A stretch of 64,000 nucleotides of DNA from Halobacillus litoralis (lineage in GTDB: Bacteria; Bacillota; Bacilli; Bacillales; Halobacillaceae): assembly GCF_020171725.1 (NCBI RefSeq), contig NZ_JAIVAJ010000008.1, positions 1 to 64,000 of the forward strand, written 5' to 3'. Of this stretch, positions 59,766-64,000 are shown in pieces. Every line of letters begins with the position of its first letter. The stretch's first letter is position 1. The notes under the pieces were generated by a model. It was not told the origin of the DNA and ran no database searches. It worked only from the letters and a program-made list of their open reading frames with translations. The position numbers were made by a program, and so were the translations under genes.

Positions 59766-60878
59766 TTAAACAGGTCGACTCTCTCTTTTCACTTTATACA
59801 TTTTCTTATCTGCTGCATTGTACAATTCGTCCATCGACATCCCTGGTTCATAGCACTGGCAGCCATAGCTGAACGTTAAGGATGACAGGAGCGGGTCGGG
59901 ATGCTTTTTCAGAAGGGCAGCGACTACCTCCATATCACGCTTGACCGTGGCGTCTTCGTCTTTTTCGATGACGATGACAAATTCGTCCCCTCCCAGGCGG
60001 GCGGTTAACGCATTATGGTGGAAGGTTTTCTGAAGGATCCATCCGAACTCGATTAATACATGATCTCCTTTCTGGTGCCCATACTGATCATTGATCGCTT
60101 TGAATCGATTCAAATCCAGCACCACCACCTCAAAAGACCGCTTGGTTTCAATCAGGTTTCGGAGGTACGTTTCATAGCTTTGACGATGATAGAGCTTCGT
60201 CAAGGAATCTAATTCCGTAGAGCTCGATTCAAGGAACGTATAGGATACCAGGATGCCGATGACGATGGTTGTCCAAGCAAAGAACAGCTCAGGTTCGAAT
60301 AATCGCAAAGCCAATCCGATAATCGGAAGAGCATAAAAGATCATGAAAACATAGGAAACGTAAGCCGGAACCCTCTGGCGGTTTCGAAAGGAAAAGATGA
60401 GCATATAGAGATAAGGAGCTGCTATGACCGCGTAATGAGCGACTTTAAAATCACCACTTATGTATCGGTTCTCTTCAGGCAGTATTTGAAAATATAGAGG
60501 ATACGCAATGTTGATGAGAAGAATGAAGAACGTGACCACGCTCACATGTTGATAGAAACCCCTTCTATAGATGCGGGCCGGCTGCTTAAGTAAATGATAA
60601 TCTACATAGGAAAGCATCAAACCACCAAGAATCGGTCCCATGAGAAAAAGGATAAAGTTCGTGGAATAGCCCAGGAAGTAAGCCCCAGGGAATACTTTAT
60701 TGTCCAAAATCCAAGTGATCGGCTCAATGACGATCGCTACAGCTGTTGCATACATAATCATTCTTAAAAGCTTTTTGCCAAAGCTCTCTACTCTTGCTCT
60801 TGCTTTAATGATGATAAACAGCACCATTAAAACGATAAAAGCGTAAATATTGAGCTGAAACTGTACAATATAATCCAC
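59766..60878 (-). CDS. Diguanylate cyclase with membrane sensor region
   Basis: The 370-residue protein has an N-terminal block of about seven membrane helices (to roughly residue 205) and a C-terminal GGDEF domain with LGGDEFVIVIEKDED (about 295-309) and the start segment DSLTKLYHRQSYETYL. The active GGDEF is intact, so it should make cyclic di-GMP from two GTP. No RxxD inhibitory site sits five residues before the motif (the stretch reads ALTAR), so product inhibition may be absent. The GTG at 60878 with AAGGGG 8 bases upstream is preferred over a TTG nine codons earlier. Confidence 0.85.
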   Translation of the reverse strand: MDYIVQFQLNIYAFIVLMVLFIIIKARARVESFGKKLLRMIMYATAVAIVIEPITWILDNKVFPGAYFLGYSTNFILFLMGPILGGLMLSYVDYHLLKQPARIYRRGFYQHVSVVTFFILLINIAYPLYFQILPEENRYISGDFKVAHYAVIAAPYLYMLIFSFRNRQRVPAYVSYVFMIFYALPIIGLALRLFEPELFFAWTTIVIGILVSYTFLESSSTELDSLTKLYHRQSYETYLRNLIETKRSFEVVVLDLNRFKAINDQYGHQKGDHVLIEFGWILQKTFHHNALTARLGGDEFVIVIEKDEDATVKRDMEVVAALLKKHPDPLLSSLTFSYGCQCYEPGMSMDELYNAADKKMYKVKRESRPV

Positions 60879-60977
60879 CCACCCAACCCCTTCCACTCCG
60901 CTCAATTGTTACCTTTATCATAATTTATTCCATTACCCCCCGTCAAAAAGAGCACGGCCTTTTTTCCCAAAACCAAG

Positions 60978-61027
60978 TTGACAATTCTGAAAAGTCTCTA
61001 TATCATTGTGAATGATAATCATTATCA
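60978..61027 (+). promoter_or_regulatory. Fur-controlled promoter of the siderophore importer
   Basis: TTGACA (60978-60983) and TATCAT (61001-61006) are 17 bp apart. A perfect Fur box TGATAATCATTATCA lies at 61013-61027, covering the start of transcription, so iron-loaded Fur should repress strongly. Confidence 0.92.
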
Positions 61028-61056
61028 ACTAAATTTTATGTAAGGTGGGATATAAA

Positions 61057-62118
61057 ATGACGAAACGAAAGATCTCTTTGTTCACGTTATTCATTTCTAT
61101 TTTTATGTTGTCTGTACTGGCGGCCTGTTCGTCACAGGAAACGGATGCAACATCTGGTGAAGAGGCCGAGGGCGGTTCAGAATCAACCGAGGAAAGCTCT
61201 TCTGAGTACCCGATTGTGATTGAACATGCGTTTGGTGAAACGGTCATTGAAGAAAAACCGGAGCGTGTCGCGACGGTTCAATGGGCCAACCACGATGTAG
61301 CGTTGGCACTGGGGGTTGAGCCTGTTGGGTTCTCAGCTGCGAACTATGGTGTTCAGGATGACAGTGGCATGCTGCCTTGGACGAAGGAAAAGCTTGATGA
61401 GCTTGGTGTTGAAGACCCGAACATATTCCAGGATACCGACGGCCTTGATTTCGAGGCGGTAGCGGATTCGAACCCGGATGTCATTCTGGCTGCGTATTCC
61501 GGTATCACACAGGAAGATTACGATATACTTAGTCAAATCGCTCCCGTAGTCGCATACAAGGAAGCCCCGTGGGTCACGACTTGGCGTGAACAGGTTCTGA
61601 TGAACGCGAAGGGTATGGGCATGGAAGAAGAAGGACAGCAGTTGATTGAAGAAACCGAGAAGTTCATTCAGGAGAAAGCGGAGGAGTATCCGGAAATCCA
61701 AGGGAAAACCGTTGCCTTTGCAAGCTTCTCTGCAGACAACATGTCTCAAATTTACGTTTACACACCGGCCGATCCACGCGGCAAGTTCCTGGAGGAGCTC
61801 GGCATGACATACCCGGACAGCGTTCTGAATGCGATTGAGGATGAGTCCAACTTTGCGTTGACGCTGAGCGCGGAGAATGCAGACGTGCTGAACGACGCGG
61901 ACATTCTGATTGGATATGGTGACGAAAGCTTATATGAAGCGGTTAAAGCGGACCCACTTCTTGGAGAGATTCCAGCGATTCAAAGAGGTTCTGTTGTGTT
62001 CATCGGGAACGGCACACCACTTGCTGCATCAGGCAATCCGAACCCTCTTTCCATTCAGTACACGCTGGATGAGTACTTGAAATTAATTGGAGATGCCGCT
62101 GCGAAGTTAGATGAGTAG
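61057..62118 (+). CDS. Iron-siderophore ABC transporter substrate-binding lipoprotein
   Basis: The 353-residue protein has a lipobox (MLSVLAACSSQ), an acidic spacer (GEEAEGGSESTEESS) and a class III binding fold typical of FecB/FeuA/YfiY-type proteins (PERVATVQWANHDVALALGV, VILAAYSGITQEDYDILSQIAPVV, DADILIGYGDES). The ATG at 61057 has AAGGTGGGA upstream; the frame to 61045 adds four residues. It leads a Fur-controlled operon with two permeases. The ligand may be the siderophore made at 9-14 kb, which is an inference. Confidence 0.88.
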   Translation: MTKRKISLFTLFISIFMLSVLAACSSQETDATSGEEAEGGSESTEESSSEYPIVIEHAFGETVIEEKPERVATVQWANHDVALALGVEPVGFSAANYGVQDDSGMLPWTKEKLDELGVEDPNIFQDTDGLDFEAVADSNPDVILAAYSGITQEDYDILSQIAPVVAYKEAPWVTTWREQVLMNAKGMGMEEEGQQLIEETEKFIQEKAEEYPEIQGKTVAFASFSADNMSQIYVYTPADPRGKFLEELGMTYPDSVLNAIEDESNFALTLSAENADVLNDADILIGYGDESLYEAVKADPLLGEIPAIQRGSVVFIGNGTPLAASGNPNPLSIQYTLDEYLKLIGDAAAKLDE

Positions 62119-63151
62119 TCTCGCTGAATTGAAAAAACAGCAAGTGAGCCCTCACGTACCGAAGTATTTCACTCCGGTACTTGTGGTGGGTGCAATCCTG
62201 CTTATAATCAGTGTGGCCGCATCGCTCTCACTCGGTTCCCGTCCTGTCAGCTTACAAGAAATCATGAATGGATTATTTGCAGAAGGCACTGGTTCGTATG
62301 GAGCGAATGTCGTGGAAAGCCGCATTCCCCGTACGGTTTTCAGCTTGATGTGCGGAGCGGCGCTCGGTGTGTCCGGCTCGCTTATGCAGGCGGTGACTCG
62401 TAACCCGATCGCAGACCCAAGCATCCTCGGTGTCAATATGGGGGCGGCACTGTTCGTCGTTATCGGCATTGCTTTTTTTAACATCAGTACGGCTGGAGAA
62501 TACATTTGGCTTGCCCTCGCCGGCGCATTGCTCACATCGATTCTCGTATTCGGCGTCGGGTCGATGGGGCGCGGTGGGGCCACGCCTCTGAAGCTGATCC
62601 TGGCAGGTGCGGCTACGAGTGCGGCCCTTTCCTCACTCGTCATCGCCATCATGATTCCACGCTCGTACGTGATGGATCAGTTCAGGTTCTGGCAGGTAGG
62701 CAGCGTTGGAGCGGCGGACTGGAGCTCTGTCCAGACCTTCAGCCCGTTTCTCGTCGTCGGATTGGTCATCGCCGTCCTGTCCGCTTCCGCCCTCAATGCC
62801 ATGGCGTTAGGAGACGAACTCGCCACAGGCCTTGGGGTCAAAACAAGCACGCTGCGTCTGATCGCGGCCATTGCAGCCGTCTTACTTTGCGGAGCGGCGA
62901 CAGCGTTAGCTGGACCGATCGGCTTCGTCGGGCTTCTTGCCACCCACGTTGTACGGCTCATTCTCGGCTCCAACCTCCGCTATCTCATTCCGATGTCCGC
63001 CCTTACAGGGGCCATCGTGTTGACGATATCGGACGTTTGCGGACGGTTGGTTGGTCGCCCTGGGGAGCTCGAAGTCGGGGTCGTCACGGCTTTTGTCGGC
63101 GCTCCGATTCTTATTATTCTAGCTATGAAAGCGAAAGTGCGTTCACTATGA
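62111..63151 (+). CDS. FecCD-family siderophore permease, first
   Basis: The 346-residue protein has about ten membrane helices and the FecCD motifs ESRIPRTVFSLMCGAALGVSGSLMQAVTRNPIADPSILGVNMGA and GPIGFVGLLATHVVRLILG. It forms one half of the import channel. It starts 8 bp before the end of the binding-protein gene. Confidence 0.9.
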   Translation: MSSLAELKKQQVSPHVPKYFTPVLVVGAILLIISVAASLSLGSRPVSLQEIMNGLFAEGTGSYGANVVESRIPRTVFSLMCGAALGVSGSLMQAVTRNPIADPSILGVNMGAALFVVIGIAFFNISTAGEYIWLALAGALLTSILVFGVGSMGRGGATPLKLILAGAATSAALSSLVIAIMIPRSYVMDQFRFWQVGSVGAADWSSVQTFSPFLVVGLVIAVLSASALNAMALGDELATGLGVKTSTLRLIAAIAAVLLCGAATALAGPIGFVGLLATHVVRLILGSNLRYLIPMSALTGAIVLTISDVCGRLVGRPGELEVGVVTAFVGAPILIILAMKAKVRSL

Positions 63152-64000
63152 AAACTCAAACTATTGAATTTATACAATCCGGAAGACGTCAACGACAACA
63201 AAGGTGGCTGCTCGTCACCGGCATCATGGGCCTGCTCGCCTTTGTGCTGATGGGAGCGATGCTGTTACTCGGAAATACCATCTATCCAGTTCAGGATGTC
63301 GTCCGTGTTCTTTTAGGCGAACACGTCAGTGGTGCTTCATTCACCATCGGAACACTCCGGCTCCCGCGGATGCTCTCAGGCGTTCTCGCAGGATTCGCAT
63401 TCGGTCTTGCCGGGAACACCTTCCAGACGATGCTGCGCAACCCGCTAGCAAACCCGAACGTCATCGGCATTACGTCTGGATCAAGCGCAGCGGCAGTGTT
63501 CTGCATCATCATCCTGCAGGCGAGTAACGCTGTCGTTTCAATCGCTTCGATCATCGGCGGTCTCGTCACGGTGCTCCTGCTCTATCTATTTTCCCGTTCA
63601 AAAGGGTCCTCGTTTTCCATCGGACGGATCATTCTTGTCGGTATCGGGATTCAGGCGATGCTCAATGCCACCGTCTCGTATCTGCTTCTGATTGGAGCAG
63701 AGCAGGACATCCCCGCCGCTCTCAGATGGCTGAGTGGAAGCTTGAACGGCATCCAAATGCACGAGATCGGTCCCCTTTTCTGGGCCGTACTCCTTTGTGC
63801 ACCCATCCTGATTCTTTTTGGAAAACAATTAAGTATTCTCGAGCTCGGGGAACAGTCCGCCACATCACTCGGTGTCCGAACGGATCAAGTGAGAATGGCA
63901 TTGATCTTGAGCGCAGTCGGCATGATTGCCTTGGCAACAGCTACGACAGGACCCATCGCGTTCGTTGCGTTTTTAGCAGGTCCGATTGCGAAAAGACTGG
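63148..64000 (+). CDS. FecCD-family siderophore permease, second (partial at window end)
   Basis: The ATG at 63148 overlaps the stop of the first permease. The frame is open to the window end (284 codons), and the C-terminus is missing. Helices and motifs match the first permease: GTLRLPRMLSGVLAGFAFGLAGNTFQTMLRNPLANPNVIGITSGS and LGVRTDQVRM, ending in the TGPIAFVAFLAGPIAKRL segment. It pairs with the first permease as a heterodimer; an ATPase may lie beyond the window. Confidence 0.88.
   Translation, partial: MKTQTIEFIQSGRRQRQQRWLLVTGIMGLLAFVLMGAMLLLGNTIYPVQDVVRVLLGEHVSGASFTIGTLRLPRMLSGVLAGFAFGLAGNTFQTMLRNPLANPNVIGITSGSSAAAVFCIIILQASNAVVSIASIIGGLVTVLLLYLFSRSKGSSFSIGRIILVGIGIQAMLNATVSYLLLIGAEQDIPAALRWLSGSLNGIQMHEIGPLFWAVLLCAPILILFGKQLSILELGEQSATSLGVRTDQVRMALILSAVGMIALATATTGPIAFVAFLAGPIAKRL

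Noticed and set aside
1..64000. rRNA, tRNA, prophage, insertion sequences
   Set aside because: No cloverleaf, rRNA-like, integrase or transposase sequence was noticed on reading; a tRNA or covariance-model scan was not run.

Overview
The window looks like chromosome of a moderately halophilic, low-to-mid G+C Gram-positive in the Bacillaceae (Halobacillus/Pontibacillus-like). This rests on AAGGAGG ribosome-binding sites on nearly every gene, frequent TTG/GTG starts, acidic proteins, Fur-, PerR- and CcpA-type sites and many families typical of marine Bacillaceae. The genus is an inference. I saw no rRNA or tRNA genes, prophage, insertion sequence or CRISPR array.

Layout. 1-5.4 kb: a LytTR regulator, then a Bce-type antimicrobial-peptide sensing and export module (response regulator, kinase, ATPase, permease) whose ATPase gene carries a one-base frameshift. 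5.4-9.2 kb: a short-chain dehydrogenase with a divergent MerR regulator and a textbook 19-bp-spacer MerR promoter, a metallophosphoesterase and an M3 oligoendopeptidase. 9.3-15.4 kb: an iron locus with two NIS siderophore synthetases and an SbnH-like decarboxylase, divergent from a FhuF-like reductase with a Fur box. 15.4-21.2 kb: acetyltransferases, a secreted endonuclease, a VOC protein, a NUDIX hydrolase and a secreted repeat protein. 21.3-24.6 kb: a two-gene operon of an ATP-grasp ligase and a 653-residue protein with papain-type Gln/Cys/His/Asn spacing, the best candidate here for an undescribed system. 24.7-31.2 kb: small membrane proteins, an AraC-type regulator, a universal stress protein, an AI-2E family protein, a DUF819 protein and a 52-residue zinc-ribbon protein. 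31.2-36.8 kb: an ammonium transporter fused to a chemoreceptor, an oxidoreductase/ribokinase pair and small hypotheticals. 37-39.2 kb: ahpC-ahpF behind a PerR box. 39.6-46.3 kb: an eight-gene sugar-acid operon (LacI regulator, KDG kinase, HxlA, HxlB, KDPG aldolase, TRAP transporter). 46.5-52 kb: a RodA/FtsW protein, RDD protein, aldo/keto reductase and malate:quinone oxidoreductase. 52.2-59.2 kb: an HPr-like protein lacking the catalytic His, an AEC carrier, a second TRAP transporter, an RpiR regulator and gluconokinase. 59.2-64 kb: a lipoprotein, a diguanylate cyclase and a Fur-controlled siderophore ABC importer that runs off the window end.

How it fits together. Iron: synthesis (9.3-14.1 kb), reductive release (14.6 kb) and import (61-64 kb) all carry Fur-type sites. 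Carbon: two TRAP systems feed KDG/KDPG and gluconate routes, with cre-like sites nearby and an HPr paralog that keeps only the regulatory Ser region.

Three long intergenic gaps (14.1-14.6, 39.2-39.6 and 50.0-50.4 kb) are filled by degenerate tandem arrays of 52, 52 and 51 bp. The first two share period and a GTCCCA/TGGGAC palindrome although they lie 25 kb apart, so they look like one repeat family.
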